From an uncultured Eubacteriales bacterium (GTDB lineage Bacteria > Bacillota > Clostridia > Peptostreptococcales > Anaerovoracaceae): a stretch of 64,000 nt of DNA. Under the pieces are notes generated by a model, which saw nothing but the letters and a program-made list of their open reading frames with translations, was not told the origin of the DNA and made no database searches. A program made the position numbers and the translations under genes. Of the stretch, positions 44,506 through 53,201 are shown piece by piece. The stretch lies in NCBI GenBank assembly GCA_902774265.1, contig CACYHR010000009.1, positions 31,869 to 95,868 of the forward strand, in the 5' to 3' direction. Every line of letters starts with the position of its first letter. Positions within the stretch are counted from its first letter, which is position 1.

Positions 44506-46518
44506 TTATTCTTCGTCCTTTGCCTCTTCCTCAGCAACAGGAGCCTCTTCTGCAGGTGCTTCTTCAGCAGGTGCAGGAGCAGCTTCTTCTTCAGGGAGAG
44601 TAGCCTTGATGCTCAGGCTGATCCTTCTCTTGTCCGGATCGATCTCCATGATCTTGACATTGACAGTCTCGCCAACCTTGAGTTCATCAAATACATTCTC
44701 AACTCTCTTGTTAGCGATCTCTGAAATATGAACGAGTCCGTCGAGTCCTGCTTCGAGCTCAACAAATGCGCCGTATTCCTTGATCTGTACTACTTTACCC
44801 TCAAGAACATCTCCTACCTGATACTTCTCACCTACGAGTGACCATGGTTCAGGCTGAGTCTGCTTGAGACCGAGTGAGATCTTGCCCTTCTCCTCATTGA
44901 GTGAAAGGATCTTGACGTTGATGATATCTCCGATATTGAGAACTTCCTGCGGGTGTTTGAGCTTGCCCCAGGAAATCTCCGAGATATGAAGAAGTCCGTC
45001 TACTCCGCCGATATCTACGAATGCGCCGTAGTCGGTGAATCTCATGACCTTACCTTCAACAACGTCGCCTACATTCAGGTTGCTCCAGATCTCGGAAACA
45101 GCTTTGCGCTTTTCTTCGACCATAACAGCCTTTCTGGAGAATACAGCTCTGTTACGCTTGGTATCAACTCTGATTACTCTTACATCGACTGTCTGTCCGA
45201 GGAACTCATCAGCGTTATCGACATATCTGTCAGACAGCTGGGACATAGGTACGAAGCCTGTGATCTCTTTATATGCTGCGATAACTCCGCCGTTAACGGC
45301 TCTTACCAGTTTAACAGTGATAACTTCCTTGTTCTCCATTGCCTCTTCGAGCTCTGTATAGTTCTCAACAGCAACGAGTCTCTTCTTGGAGAGGAGGATA
45401 CCACCCTCACCCTCATCAGACTTGATGACCTTAGCCTGGATATCATCGCCTACCTTGAAAAGATCTGTAAGCTTCTGTCCTTCTTCGAGGACCACTTCAT
45501 CTGCTCTCAGGATGCCGTCTTTTTTGCATCCCATGTTGACGATAACTGCATCATCCATTACCTGATCGATCTTTCCGTCAATAATATCTCCCGGCTTAGG
45601 TAAACGTAAAGATTTCTCAATGTCATCCATGAAATCCATCATTGGATTCTGTTCCATATTTGTAGTGACATTTTCGCTCATGCTAGAAATAACCTCCTTA
45701 ATAATCCACTCGGGCGTGGACGCGCCCGCTATGCATCCTATTGTATTATATTTTGACGCTTCATTCAACAATAAATTGTATGCATTCTCAATAAAAATTG
45801 AATTATTGCAGATTTTTTTGGCTATTTCGTAAAGTTTGCACGAATTTGAACTATGTTTGTCACCTATAACCACCATCATATCGACTTTTGAGGCCAGTTC
45901 GGCACAGCTTTCCTGGCGAAGCCGCGTCGCATTGCATATGGTGTTATGTATATCATATTTTACGCCTTTATCATCAAATACATCCAATATTGACTGAAGC
46001 AGTCCGGCCTTTATCGTAGTCTGGCAGACTATAAGAGGCCTGAAATCTTTCAGTTCCTCAGCCGCCTCTGCGGCTTCTTCCGAACTACCGATTACAATCG
46101 CTTCATAACCGCACCATCCGTTTGTCGCTCTGACCTCCTGATGGTTTCTGTCGCCTATAAGCACGACTTTCTGTGATTTCCCGTGAGCCTCGGCTACAAG
46201 CTCATGTATCTTTTTTACGAAAACACATGTAGTATCGATCAGCCTGATACCTCTCCTCTGCGCCTCGTCATAGAATTCCTTTGGCTCGCCATGAGATCTC
46301 ACTATCACCGTATCGCCCGGCTGTGCCTCGTTCAGTGACTCTATCATTCCGACGCCTTTTTCCGCCAGTCTGTCCACAACAGCACTGTTATGGATCAGAT
46401 GACCGCAGGTATACAGTTTACCGACGCGGTCCTCCCTGTCCGCCTCCGAAAACGCCAGATTGATAGCTCTGTCTACACCGAAACAAAAACCGGAATGCTT
46501 AGCCCTGATTATTTCCAC
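44506..46518 (-). CDS. ispH-rpsA: IspH-S1 fusion: HMBPP reductase joined to ribosomal protein S1
   Basis: 670 residues. Residues 1-279 are IspH, the [4Fe-4S] enzyme ending the MEP isoprenoid pathway, with cluster cysteines C12 (SGFCFGV), C98 (DTTC) and C195 (NTICNAT). From 280 on come four S1 RNA-binding domains (for example VVEGKVMRFTDYGAFVDIGG) and an Ala/Glu/Pro-rich tail. The fusion is known in Clostridia. Unusually, a full AAGGAGG (45693-45699) lies 11 bases before the in-frame ATG at 45681 (MSENV), so S1 may also be made alone as 391 residues. A Fe-S scaffold-like gene pair lies directly upstream. Confidence 0.96.
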   Translation of the reverse strand: MEIIRAKHSGFCFGVDRAINLAFSEADREDRVGKLYTCGHLIHNSAVVDRLAEKGVGMIESLNEAQPGDTVIVRSHGEPKEFYDEAQRRGIRLIDTTCVFVKKIHELVAEAHGKSQKVVLIGDRNHQEVRATNGWCGYEAIVIGSSEEAAEAAEELKDFRPLIVCQTTIKAGLLQSILDVFDDKGVKYDIHNTICNATRLRQESCAELASKVDMMVVIGDKHSSNSCKLYEIAKKICNNSIFIENAYNLLLNEASKYNTIGCIAGASTPEWIIKEVISSMSENVTTNMEQNPMMDFMDDIEKSLRLPKPGDIIDGKIDQVMDDAVIVNMGCKKDGILRADEVVLEEGQKLTDLFKVGDDIQAKVIKSDEGEGGILLSKKRLVAVENYTELEEAMENKEVITVKLVRAVNGGVIAAYKEITGFVPMSQLSDRYVDNADEFLGQTVDVRVIRVDTKRNRAVFSRKAVMVEEKRKAVSEIWSNLNVGDVVEGKVMRFTDYGAFVDIGGVDGLLHISEISWGKLKHPQEVLNIGDIINVKILSLNEEKGKISLGLKQTQPEPWSLVGEKYQVGDVLEGKVVQIKEYGAFVELEAGLDGLVHISEIANKRVENVFDELKVGETVNVKIMEIDPDKRRISLSIKATLPEEEAAPAPAEEAPAEEAPVAEEEAKDEE
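45681..45699 (-). promoter_or_regulatory. Internal ribosome-binding site at the IspH/S1 junction
   Basis: AAGGAGG (45693-45699) ahead of the in-frame ATG at 45679-45681, spacing 11, exactly at the domain boundary. The box encodes Lys-Glu-Val, so chance is possible. Confidence 0.55.
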
Positions 46519-46538
46519 GGGAAATCTCCTTCATAATT

Positions 46539-46563
46539 CGGCCGGCGGGATCGCCGCCGGCCG
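46539..46563. other. GC-rich perfect hairpin upstream of ispH-rpsA
   Basis: CGGCCGGCGG pairs with CCGCCGGCCG around GATCG, about 21 bp before the ispH start and 53 bp after the GGGtGRT stop. No T-run follows on either strand, so it looks like an mRNA processing or stabilising structure between the two genes. Confidence 0.65.
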
Positions 46564-46615
46564 CTTTGCTCAGATACGATCAGTATTTGTGATCGTTAAG
46601 TACTGTCTGTTATAC

Positions 46616-47635
46616 TTAGAACTTACCTGCAGTCGCTGCTTCCTCAACGGAAACCGCTACGGATACAGTCATTCCCACCATAGGGTTGTTGCCTGCTCCG
46701 ATGAGACCCATCATCTCTACGTGTGCAGGTACCGAGGACGAACCGGCGAACTGAGCATCAGAGTGCATACGTCCCATAGTATCTGTCATGCCATAGGATG
46801 CAGGACCTGCAGCCATATTGTCCGGATGCAGTGTACGTCCTGTACCGCCGCCGGAAGCTACCGAGAAGTACTTCTTGCCTGCTTCAAGTCTCTCTTTCTT
46901 GTATGTTCCCGCTACCGGATGCTGGAATCTTGTAGGGTTGGTCGAGTTACCTGTGATGGATACATCGACATTCTCTTTCCACAGTATCGCTACGCCTTCC
47001 TGTACATCATTGGCGCCGTAGCAGTTTACCTTGGCTCTTGGGCTCTCAGGATCCTTGGAGTAGCACTTTCTGAATACCTCCTTGAGCTCGCCGGTGAAGT
47101 AATCATACTCCGTCTCAACATATGTGAATCCGTTGATTCTGGAGATGATCTGAGCTGCGTCTTTACCGAGACCGTTCAGGATAACTCTGAGCGGTTTCTG
47201 GCGTACCTTGTTAGCCTTGGAAGCGATACCTATAGCTCCCTCAGCAGCAGCGAACGACTCATGTCCCGCGAGGAACGCGAAGCACTCAGTGTCCTCTTCA
47301 AGAAGCATCTTGCCGAGGTTGCCGTGTCCGAGGCCTACCTTACGGCGGTCAGCTACGGAACCCGGGATGCAGAACGCCTGAAGGCCTTCGCCGATGGCAG
47401 CAGCTGCGTCAGCAGCCTTGCGGCAGTTTTTCTTAATGGCGATAGCAGCGCCTACTGTATATGCCCACTTTGCGTTTTCGAAGCAGATCGGCTGGATGTT
47501 CTCGATCATGTGATAAACGTCGAGTCCTGCATCCTTTGTGATCTGTTCCGCTTCTTCGATAGATCCGATACCATACTCAGCCAGCTTGGAAAGGATCTGT
47601 TTTTCTCTTCTGTCGTAAGATTCAAATGTAATCAT
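46616..47635 (-). CDS. GGGtGRT family protein
   Basis: 339 residues belonging to the uncharacterised GGGtGRT family, named for its motif, found here as SGGGTGRTLHPDN (262-268 for GGGTGRT). The protein is soluble, rich in Gly and Ala, with IGLG-type turns, GHGNLGKMLLEEDTECFAFLAGHESFAAAEGAIGI in the middle and a final AGNNPMVGMTVSVAVS. It starts 18 bp after the NifU-like gene with a GGGAGG box. The two are a conserved pair in anaerobes as far as I know; the product might act on, or carry, an Fe-S unit made on its partner. No reaction is known. Confidence 0.92.
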   Translation of the reverse strand: MITFESYDRREKQILSKLAEYGIGSIEEAEQITKDAGLDVYHMIENIQPICFENAKWAYTVGAAIAIKKNCRKAADAAAAIGEGLQAFCIPGSVADRRKVGLGHGNLGKMLLEEDTECFAFLAGHESFAAAEGAIGIASKANKVRQKPLRVILNGLGKDAAQIISRINGFTYVETEYDYFTGELKEVFRKCYSKDPESPRAKVNCYGANDVQEGVAILWKENVDVSITGNSTNPTRFQHPVAGTYKKERLEAGKKYFSVASGGGTGRTLHPDNMAAGPASYGMTDTMGRMHSDAQFAGSSSVPAHVEMMGLIGAGNNPMVGMTVSVAVSVEEAATAGKF

Positions 47636-47653
47636 TTCGCTTCCCTCCCTGTA

Positions 47654-48346
47654 CTATTCTTTGCGCGGATCAATAAGTTTTGCAGCATCAGCTACACGGC
47701 CGTACTGACCGGATGCTTTCTCGATAGCCTTGACCGGGTCATCGCCTGCCTTGATGAAATCCATCATCTTGCCGAAGTTAAGATACTTGTAGCCGATGAT
47801 CTCATCATCTTCGTCAAGAGCAAGCTGTGTGATATAGCCTTCTGTGAGGTCGAGATATCTTGGTCCCTTATCGAGAGTTCCGTAAGTTGTGCCGACCATG
47901 GATCTTGTTCCCTTGCCGAGGTCTTCAAGGCCTGCTCCGATCTGGAGGCCTCCTTCTGAGAAAGCGCTCTGAGAACGTCCGTAAACGATCTGCAGGAATA
48001 TCTCTCTCATTGCCGTGTTGATAGCATCACATACAAGGTCCGTATTGAGGGCTTCAAGTATAGTCAGTCCCGGAAGGATCTCTGCTGCCATAGCTGCGGA
48101 ATGTGTCATTCCGGAGCAGCCGATAGTCTCTACCAGAGCTTCCTGGATGATGCCGTCCTTAACGTTGAGTGAAAGCTTGCAGGCTCCCTGCTGAGGTGCA
48201 CACCAGCCTATGCCGTGGGTGTATCCTGAAATATCGGATATCTGCTGAGGCTTTACCCATTTCCCTTCTTCAGGGATCGGAGCTGAGCCATGGTGTACTC
48301 CCTGATGGACAGGGCACATGCCTTTCACTTCTGCTGAATAAATCAT
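47654..48346 (-). CDS. NifU/IscU-like Fe-S cluster assembly scaffold protein
   Basis: 230 residues. Cys11 (MCPVHQG), Cys49 and Cys56 (WCAPQQGAC) and Cys77 (GCSGMTHSAAMAAE) fit a diverged NifU N-terminal scaffold, in which GCSGM is the most NifU-like part; spacing differs from true IscU. A longer open frame to 48394 is rejected: AGGAGG lies eight bases before the ATG at 48346. It is first in a unit with the GGGtGRT gene and has its own promoter with an overlapping palindrome. No cysteine desulfurase is nearby. Confidence 0.88.
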   Translation of the reverse strand: MIYSAEVKGMCPVHQGVHHGSAPIPEEGKWVKPQQISDISGYTHGIGWCAPQQGACKLSLNVKDGIIQEALVETIGCSGMTHSAAMAAEILPGLTILEALNTDLVCDAINTAMREIFLQIVYGRSQSAFSEGGLQIGAGLEDLGKGTRSMVGTTYGTLDKGPRYLDLTEGYITQLALDEDDEIIGYKYLNFGKMMDFIKAGDDPVKAIEKASGQYGRVADAAKLIDPRKE

Positions 48347-48398
48347 AATAGTAACCTCCTGATATTCAGTGAACTTGAATTCTAGCTTATACACATCT

Positions 48399-48427
48399 AT
48401 TGTATCTCATACACAAAAATACAACAA
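48399..48427 (-). promoter_or_regulatory. Promoter of the NifU-like/GGGtGRT operon with palindromic operator
   Basis: TTGTTG (48422-48427), 17-base spacer, TACAAT (48399-48404) on the minus strand. The palindrome TGTATctcATACA (48401-48413) covers the -10 box, and ACACATCT/AGATGT arms flank it, so a repressor or Fe-S-sensing regulator is plausible. Confidence 0.55.
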
Positions 48428-48467
48428 GATGTATTATCTGAATGTTGTGTGATTCCTGTTAAAGCTG

Positions 48468-48755
48468 TTAAACCTCAAAATCGCAGGCTACCGAGCCGCT
48501 GCGGACCTCATGCATGCGCTTTTTGACCGGCATATGTACCGGATGTGTCTGGTATGCATCAAATGCTTCTCTGTTCTCGAACAGTGTGACCAGCGCCAGA
48601 TCATAGGATCTTTCGCTGTGCAGTATGTCTGCTCCTGCCTCAAGCTCAAGCATTCCCTCTATCCTTCCCTTCATACCGTAGAAATTCTCTACGAGCTGAG
48701 GTATCTCATCCTTGTACTCATTCTTTATCCTGAACATTACGATATGTCTTATCAT
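48468..48755 (-). CDS. Dabb family protein (stress-responsive alpha/beta barrel)
   Basis: 95 residues of the dimeric ferredoxin-like Dabb family. It starts MIRHIVMFRIKNEYKDEI and has the conserved SYDLALVTLFENREAFDAYQ and HPVHMPVKKRMHE stretch that ends the domain. GGGAGG is well placed. It stands alone between the pilus operon and the NifU-like promoter; its substrate is unknown. Confidence 0.9.
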   Translation of the reverse strand: MIRHIVMFRIKNEYKDEIPQLVENFYGMKGRIEGMLELEAGADILHSERSYDLALVTLFENREAFDAYQTHPVHMPVKKRMHEVRSGSVACDFEV

Positions 48756-48796
48756 GGATCAGACCTCCCTTTTCAAACCGCAATAACGCCTGACTA

Positions 48797-48826
48797 ATTA
48801 TAGATTGTACGGGTCAGTGTTTGCAA
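48797..48826 (-). promoter_or_regulatory. Promoter of the Dabb gene
   Basis: TTGCAA (48821-48826), 18-base spacer, perfect TATAAT (48797-48802) on the minus strand, 40-70 bp upstream of the start. Confidence 0.7.
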
Positions 48827-48839
48827 TAAAATGCATCTC

Positions 48840-49364
48840 CTATGCCGCGCTGCGGTTTTCTATTCTCTGTATGTTCTTGTCAAGAAAGAGTTTGAGCCTG
48901 TTTATATCACCGTTTTCTCCTGCAGCTCTGAACTGCTCAAACAGTTCCCTTTCCGCCCTGTTGTTCACATCACAGATACGCTCTGCAAAGAGCAGCAGTT
49001 TATATCTGAGCTCCAGTTTTTTTGCATCGGGATAGAACATCATTTTTATGCTGTCCGATGACACTCTTCCGCCTGCAATATATATGAGTTCAGGTTCGAT
49101 CAGATAAGTCTCAGGCCTTATCATATATTCCCTGGCCGTCTCTGCAAGTGTTATCACCGACCTTATCAGAACAAGTTTTTCGTATGTGTTCAGCGATGAT
49201 TTATCCAGCTTCCGGTATTGATCCGGTCTGTAATTAAACAAATACGCCTCGTTTTCTCTGACCATGCTCATCCTCATGAAATACGGGCAGTAGTTTCCCG
49301 TAAGTATCTCCTCCATGTATTCGGGTATCCTGTAACCCGACATGCCCTGTTTTATCCTCTCCAT
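48840..49364 (-). CDS. DUF6382-like protein of the Tad locus
   Basis: 174 residues. The region YLFNYRPDQYRKLDKSSL, then LIRSVITLAETAREYMI and EPELIYIAGGRVSSD, resembles the DUF6382 domain that occurs beside Tad genes in Clostridia, often fused to FHA; here no FHA part follows. The C-terminal half is helical and charged. Last gene of the pilus operon, 21 bp after the TadE-like gene. It may link pilus assembly to a cytosolic signal, but this is inference. Confidence 0.65.
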   Translation of the reverse strand: MERIKQGMSGYRIPEYMEEILTGNYCPYFMRMSMVRENEAYLFNYRPDQYRKLDKSSLNTYEKLVLIRSVITLAETAREYMIRPETYLIEPELIYIAGGRVSSDSIKMMFYPDAKKLELRYKLLLFAERICDVNNRAERELFEQFRAAGENGDINRLKLFLDKNIQRIENRSAA

Positions 49365-49385
49365 CTCTCCGTCCTCTCTGTCCTC

Positions 49386-50228
49386 CTATCCTCCGCATTT
49401 TGCGCAGGCGGTATAGCCTCTCTCCTTTGCAACCTGCCTGTCTATCTCTATATAGTTCCTCTGAAGAGCCTGGCATCCGGCCAGATGGTAGTCTTCGCCT
49501 GCCGCAGGGAAATAGTAAATCTTCGTCCCGTCTGCTGCAGTTATGCTGCCGCAAATAGGACACGGCTTGTATTTTTTCCTTATGGCAGCGTTCAGAGTTC
49601 CTGATTCCGATGCCGCCTTCAGAAAGCCGCAGCCCTTTGAATGATATTTTTCACCTCTTTTCGGAAAAATAAATACGGGGTCTCCTCCGCCGGCCATTTC
49701 CTCATCGGACATAGCTTTCATATTTCTGATTTTTCCCACATATGCCCTGGTGACCATAGGAAGATCGTACTTCACTTTATTGTCAAGGCCGAGCGGCTTC
49801 CCTGTCTCAAAATACAGTCTCATATTCATGATGATGAGCTCATCCTGCCCCCATCTCGATGTCCTGTATCCGAAATCCGTGACTCTCATGTCATCTATAC
49901 TTCCGCTTCCGGCCATGGAGTCCCTCTTGATGCGGTAAGGCATGTTCAGCGATGCGGCTGCGCCGACAGCAGTGCCCGCTCCGCCGGATCCGGCAAGATC
50001 AGCGCCTATAGCCTCATAAGCACAGCGCCGCATCTCATTGGCCGTAATAAAACTGCTATTTTCTATTCCCGCATACATCAGTATGATTCCGCTCAATATT
50101 ATTACAGTCAGCATGAATATCGGCAGAGTGATCGCCGCATCCACCAGATATGTGCCTTTTTTATTTGCGGCGATCCTTATTTTGAAATTTCTAATTATAC
50201 GCGTCTTCAAAAGCATAGTCCCTACCAT
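49386..50228 (-). CDS. TadE-like pseudopilin with two C-terminal Cys/His motifs
   Basis: 280 residues. KKGTYLVDAAITLPIFMLTVIILSG (about 23-47) is a TadE-type membrane segment with the family Glu replaced by Asp. The C-terminal third holds two copies of a Cys/His unit: YH (195-196), C200, C223, C226 and YH (247-248), C252, C275, C278, each ending PCPIC or ACAKC. Such YHxxxC...CxxC units can bind metal. The ATG at 50228 overlaps the upstream gene by 38 bp; another at 50216 is possible. Confidence 0.8.
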   Translation of the reverse strand: MVGTMLLKTRIIRNFKIRIAANKKGTYLVDAAITLPIFMLTVIILSGIILMYAGIENSSFITANEMRRCAYEAIGADLAGSGGAGTAVGAAASLNMPYRIKRDSMAGSGSIDDMRVTDFGYRTSRWGQDELIIMNMRLYFETGKPLGLDNKVKYDLPMVTRAYVGKIRNMKAMSDEEMAGGGDPVFIFPKRGEKYHSKGCGFLKAASESGTLNAAIRKKYKPCPICGSITAADGTKIYYFPAAGEDYHLAGCQALQRNYIEIDRQVAKERGYTACAKCGG

Positions 50229-51570
50229 TTACTTCCATCACATATCTGACGCCCGTGTAATACTCCATCATATTGAAGTCTTTGTAATATCTCGACTTCA
50301 TATTGATCTGGACCAGGTCCATCATCCTGAGCGTCCTTTCGTTTTCGCTCATCATAACCATAAAATAGAGTAAATATTCATCATAATTCAGCCCGTCCTT
50401 GAAAGGTATGTTTATATCGGCTGCCGGATGGCTGCCGCCTGCAGCTTCCTGCATTTCCTCGCTGTTTTCCTCTACGGCTTCTTTTTCTTCTTTGCTCATT
50501 TTGCTTCCGGCTTCTTTTTTGAATTTATCGCTTTTGAGCACAGCTCCGAGATCAGTCTTCCACTGTTTATCTGTCTTGACTACAGGTACTCTTTTGCCCT
50601 TATACAGATCTCTCATGTCAAAAGCTGTCTCCAGTCCGGCCCATGCAACAGGAAGCAATATGAGCATTACCGGTGCCGCGAGGTTGGACACTTCCGCTAC
50701 GGTTTGTATCAGCTCGACTTTTTCCTTGTCCAGCAGCAGCGATATCAGATTCAGCCCCTCTCTCAGCACTATAAGATTTATCCTGCATTCGATAAAATTT
50801 CTCTTATCACTCGGATGCCCGCAGATGATATATTCCCATTCGTTTTCCAGATATCCCGCTTTTCCTTTTGCCTTTGTCACATGGTTGCTGAAATACTGTT
50901 CTATAAATACGAATTCGGCTCCCGATTCCGTTATCACAGACCTGACAGCATCGGCACAGCCCAGATTTCTTATCCTGTCAGACATCCTTTTAATATCTTC
51001 TTCACCGTAATAGCTTTCTCTGCCTCTCGAAGGAAGAGTATCGAGAACGACACGGTTGCCTATTATTCTGTCTTTTTTATTCCCGTCATTTTCTTCATCA
51101 GCATCATCTTCTGATGCATCGCTTCGTATATCCCTGCCTGAAGCCAGCTGTGCCGTCATTTCAGCGGCTTCATACGGCAGATTTTTTATTATGGCTTCCC
51201 TGAAATTTTCAGGATTACCAAGCTCATATCCCGCCAGCTCTGATTGCGATCCCCCGAGCCTGGCTGTCATCTTACCCTTGAGTGAATAATTCATATAGGA
51301 ATCTATCTTTTTCTTTACATCTGATTCTCCGCCGAAATATGCCATTATGCCGTAATCCTCCATCAGATGCACATCGTACTCCGACAGCACGGCTCTTGCC
51401 CATACACGGCCGTAAGACTCGCACTCACTTCTGACGACGATCGACCTGCAGACCCATATGGCCGTCACCAGGCTGACCGAAAAAGCTACAAGGCAGATCG
51501 CCAGAAAGACTGACGAATAGCCCTTCTTATTGATAAAATGATTAATTACTGAAATCTTTAAATTTTTCAC
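50191..51570 (-). CDS. DUF5702 domain protein of the Tad locus
   Basis: 459 residues, typical of the DUF5702 family found with clostridial Tad genes. One hydrophobic segment near the N-terminus (KGYSSVFLAICLVAFSVSLV) anchors it; the rest is extracytoplasmic and rich in charged residues, with a second hydrophobic helix near residues 295-310 (APVMLILLPVAWAGL). Starts at a GTG (51570) with GAGG four bases before it and overlaps tadE by 29 bp. The role is unknown; it may be a large minor pseudopilin. Confidence 0.82.
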   Translation of the reverse strand: MKNLKISVINHFINKKGYSSVFLAICLVAFSVSLVTAIWVCRSIVVRSECESYGRVWARAVLSEYDVHLMEDYGIMAYFGGESDVKKKIDSYMNYSLKGKMTARLGGSQSELAGYELGNPENFREAIIKNLPYEAAEMTAQLASGRDIRSDASEDDADEENDGNKKDRIIGNRVVLDTLPSRGRESYYGEEDIKRMSDRIRNLGCADAVRSVITESGAEFVFIEQYFSNHVTKAKGKAGYLENEWEYIICGHPSDKRNFIECRINLIVLREGLNLISLLLDKEKVELIQTVAEVSNLAAPVMLILLPVAWAGLETAFDMRDLYKGKRVPVVKTDKQWKTDLGAVLKSDKFKKEAGSKMSKEEKEAVEENSEEMQEAAGGSHPAADINIPFKDGLNYDEYLLYFMVMMSENERTLRMMDLVQINMKSRYYKDFNMMEYYTGVRYVMEVNGRDYAFEDAYN

Positions 51571-51901
51571 TGAGCCTCACCGCCGCGTCTTCATTTATCA
51601 GATATTGCTTTATCTTTATCTCTTTGCTGAGGTCGAATTTCAGCAAACCGCCCCTCAGCATCATAATTTCCGCACTGTCATTGTATGTATTAAAAGATAT
51701 CCTTCCCTTGTATCTGTCATTGCTCCGCAGGACAGATATGTGTTCGCAGACGCTGGTATCGATTATGTTCAGGTAAAAAACAAACAGCCTGATCAGCAGC
51801 ATCACTGCCAGTATCACGAGCGGAAGTGATATTGCGCCTTCCACCGTCTGCGAACCCTTTTTGCACGATAAACGTCTTTTGCACAATATCAGTTTCTGCA
51901 T
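51542..51901 (-). CDS. TadE family pseudopilin
   Basis: 119 residues. A positively charged leader (QKLILCKRRLSCKK) precedes GSQTVEGAISLPLVILAVML, the TadE-type segment with Glu at position 5 after the Gly that is typical for TadV/CpaA cleavage. The rest is a short extracytoplasmic domain. AGAGG lies nine bases before the ATG at 51901. Confidence 0.83.
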   Translation of the reverse strand: MQKLILCKRRLSCKKGSQTVEGAISLPLVILAVMLLIRLFVFYLNIIDTSVCEHISVLRSNDRYKGRISFNTYNDSAEIMMLRGGLLKFDLSKEIKIKQYLINEDAAVRLSEKFKDFSN

Positions 51902-51920
51902 CACTCATTTCCTCTCATAA

Positions 51921-52118
51921 TCAGAAGTTCGTAGTCAGTCCATCGAATATGCTGTTGACATAATTTTTGGCCAGACCGCTGAATAACAATCCAATTGCCA
52001 CCGCTATAGCAACCAGTATCGCAACCTGAACCAGCTCCATGCCCTGTTTGCTGTACATGGTTCTGAACATCGCATATCTGATCCTGTCAGCTGCTTTTGA
52101 TTTCTTTAACATCTTCAT
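51921..52118 (-). CDS. Flp-type major pilin
   Basis: 65 residues. A basic leader with MYSKQG precedes a 20-residue hydrophobic helix (VAILVAIAVAIGLLFSGL) and a short polar tail, the build of Flp pilins. The Gly and the Glu two residues later differ from the usual Glu at position 5, so the cleavage site is not certain. GGAGG is eight bases before the ATG. It lies in the middle of the operon rather than first. Confidence 0.8.
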   Translation of the reverse strand: MKMLKKSKAADRIRYAMFRTMYSKQGMELVQVAILVAIAVAIGLLFSGLAKNYVNSIFDGLTTNF

Positions 52119-52173
52119 CTCTCTTACCTCCCTTTTCTTTCTGACGGTATCCTTTCCGGATCACGATCCGGTT

Positions 52174-53187
52174 TTACATACCGAGCAGCACCGGTGAAAC
52201 GGTTATTATTATCAATAAAATGAGCAGCATGCTCAGGGGATACGTCATCTTTGTATCTATCAGTTTTCCGCCTTCTCTCGCCCTTATCTTCCTGTTATCC
52301 CAGAGATATTTGCTCTCCCTGCTGAGATTCTCGACAATACCGCTGCCTCTTTTCTCATTTTCAGTCAGTATTGCAGCTATTCTTACAAATTCCTTTACAT
52401 TGTGTTTTTCGGCGAAACTGCTCAGCAGAGCGGCTGTACTGATGCGATGATCCCTGTTTTCATCGCAAATGCTCACAAGTTCTCTTTCAAATACCGACAA
52501 GTCTTCTTCTCCGAATGCTTTATAGCTGCCGCATATCATCTCGAATGAGTCACTCAGTATCATTCCGGCATTCATCATCAGGAAAAGCTGATTGCAGAAT
52601 CTCGGCAAACCTCTCAATATCTCCTTCTGCATAAGCTGTTCGTCCTTTTCCTCATCGCCCATACCGGATCTGACGATCAGTACGATAAGCAGAATATATA
52701 CAAACGGTATTATGATCAGCTTAGACCGGTTTCCGCTTTTCCCCCTTGACCATTTTACAGCTGTGCCGTTTTCAAGTTTTTCAGGCAGTCTGATCTTCTT
52801 TTTATCCGAGTACTCAATATCATTCAGCATTTTATCTATTTCATAATCCAGTTCAGCCTTTCTTTCTTCTTCATCGGTTTTTTCCGTTCCGGCTTTAGCG
52901 TCCGATGATTTCACTGCCTGCAGAGTCAGTGATACATCCCTTTCTATTGCCTCACCGCCTTCTTCAATGCTGAGCTTAAGATTATAAATCTCTGACCGGG
53001 ATACCGATTTTCTCACTATTCCTTTGACACTGCCATCATCCGAAACCATCAGCTTGCCCTTTTGTTCAGGTCCTGCCACTGTCAGCACCAGCACTAACAG
53101 TGTTGCGGCAAGAGTCACAAAATACAGTTTTTTTGTGACTGACCGGTCCGATAATGCGCACTTTAATCTTTCTGCAAATCTCTCCAT
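52174..53187 (-). CDS. TadC-like type II secretion F-domain protein
   Basis: 337 residues. An N-terminal membrane segment (LYFVTLAATLLVLVLTVAG) is followed by about 100 soluble residues, then a second segment (LIIIPFVYILLIVLIV), a cytosolic F domain with LPRFCNQLFLMMNAGMILSD and a C-terminal segment (PLSMLLILLIIITVSPVLL). This matches TadC/GspF platform proteins. The soluble insert is longer than in common TadC. Confidence 0.82.
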   Translation of the reverse strand: MERFAERLKCALSDRSVTKKLYFVTLAATLLVLVLTVAGPEQKGKLMVSDDGSVKGIVRKSVSRSEIYNLKLSIEEGGEAIERDVSLTLQAVKSSDAKAGTEKTDEEERKAELDYEIDKMLNDIEYSDKKKIRLPEKLENGTAVKWSRGKSGNRSKLIIIPFVYILLIVLIVRSGMGDEEKDEQLMQKEILRGLPRFCNQLFLMMNAGMILSDSFEMICGSYKAFGEEDLSVFERELVSICDENRDHRISTAALLSSFAEKHNVKEFVRIAAILTENEKRGSGIVENLSRESKYLWDNRKIRAREGGKLIDTKMTYPLSMLLILLIIITVSPVLLGM

Positions 53188-53201
53188 ATCCTTCCCCCGT
53201 C

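Noticed and set aside
46460-47959. 499-codon open frame on the plus strand
   Set aside because: It is antisense to the GGGtGRT and NifU-like genes, has Cys/Ser/Leu-rich low-complexity composition and no ribosome-binding site; it is a shadow of codon bias.
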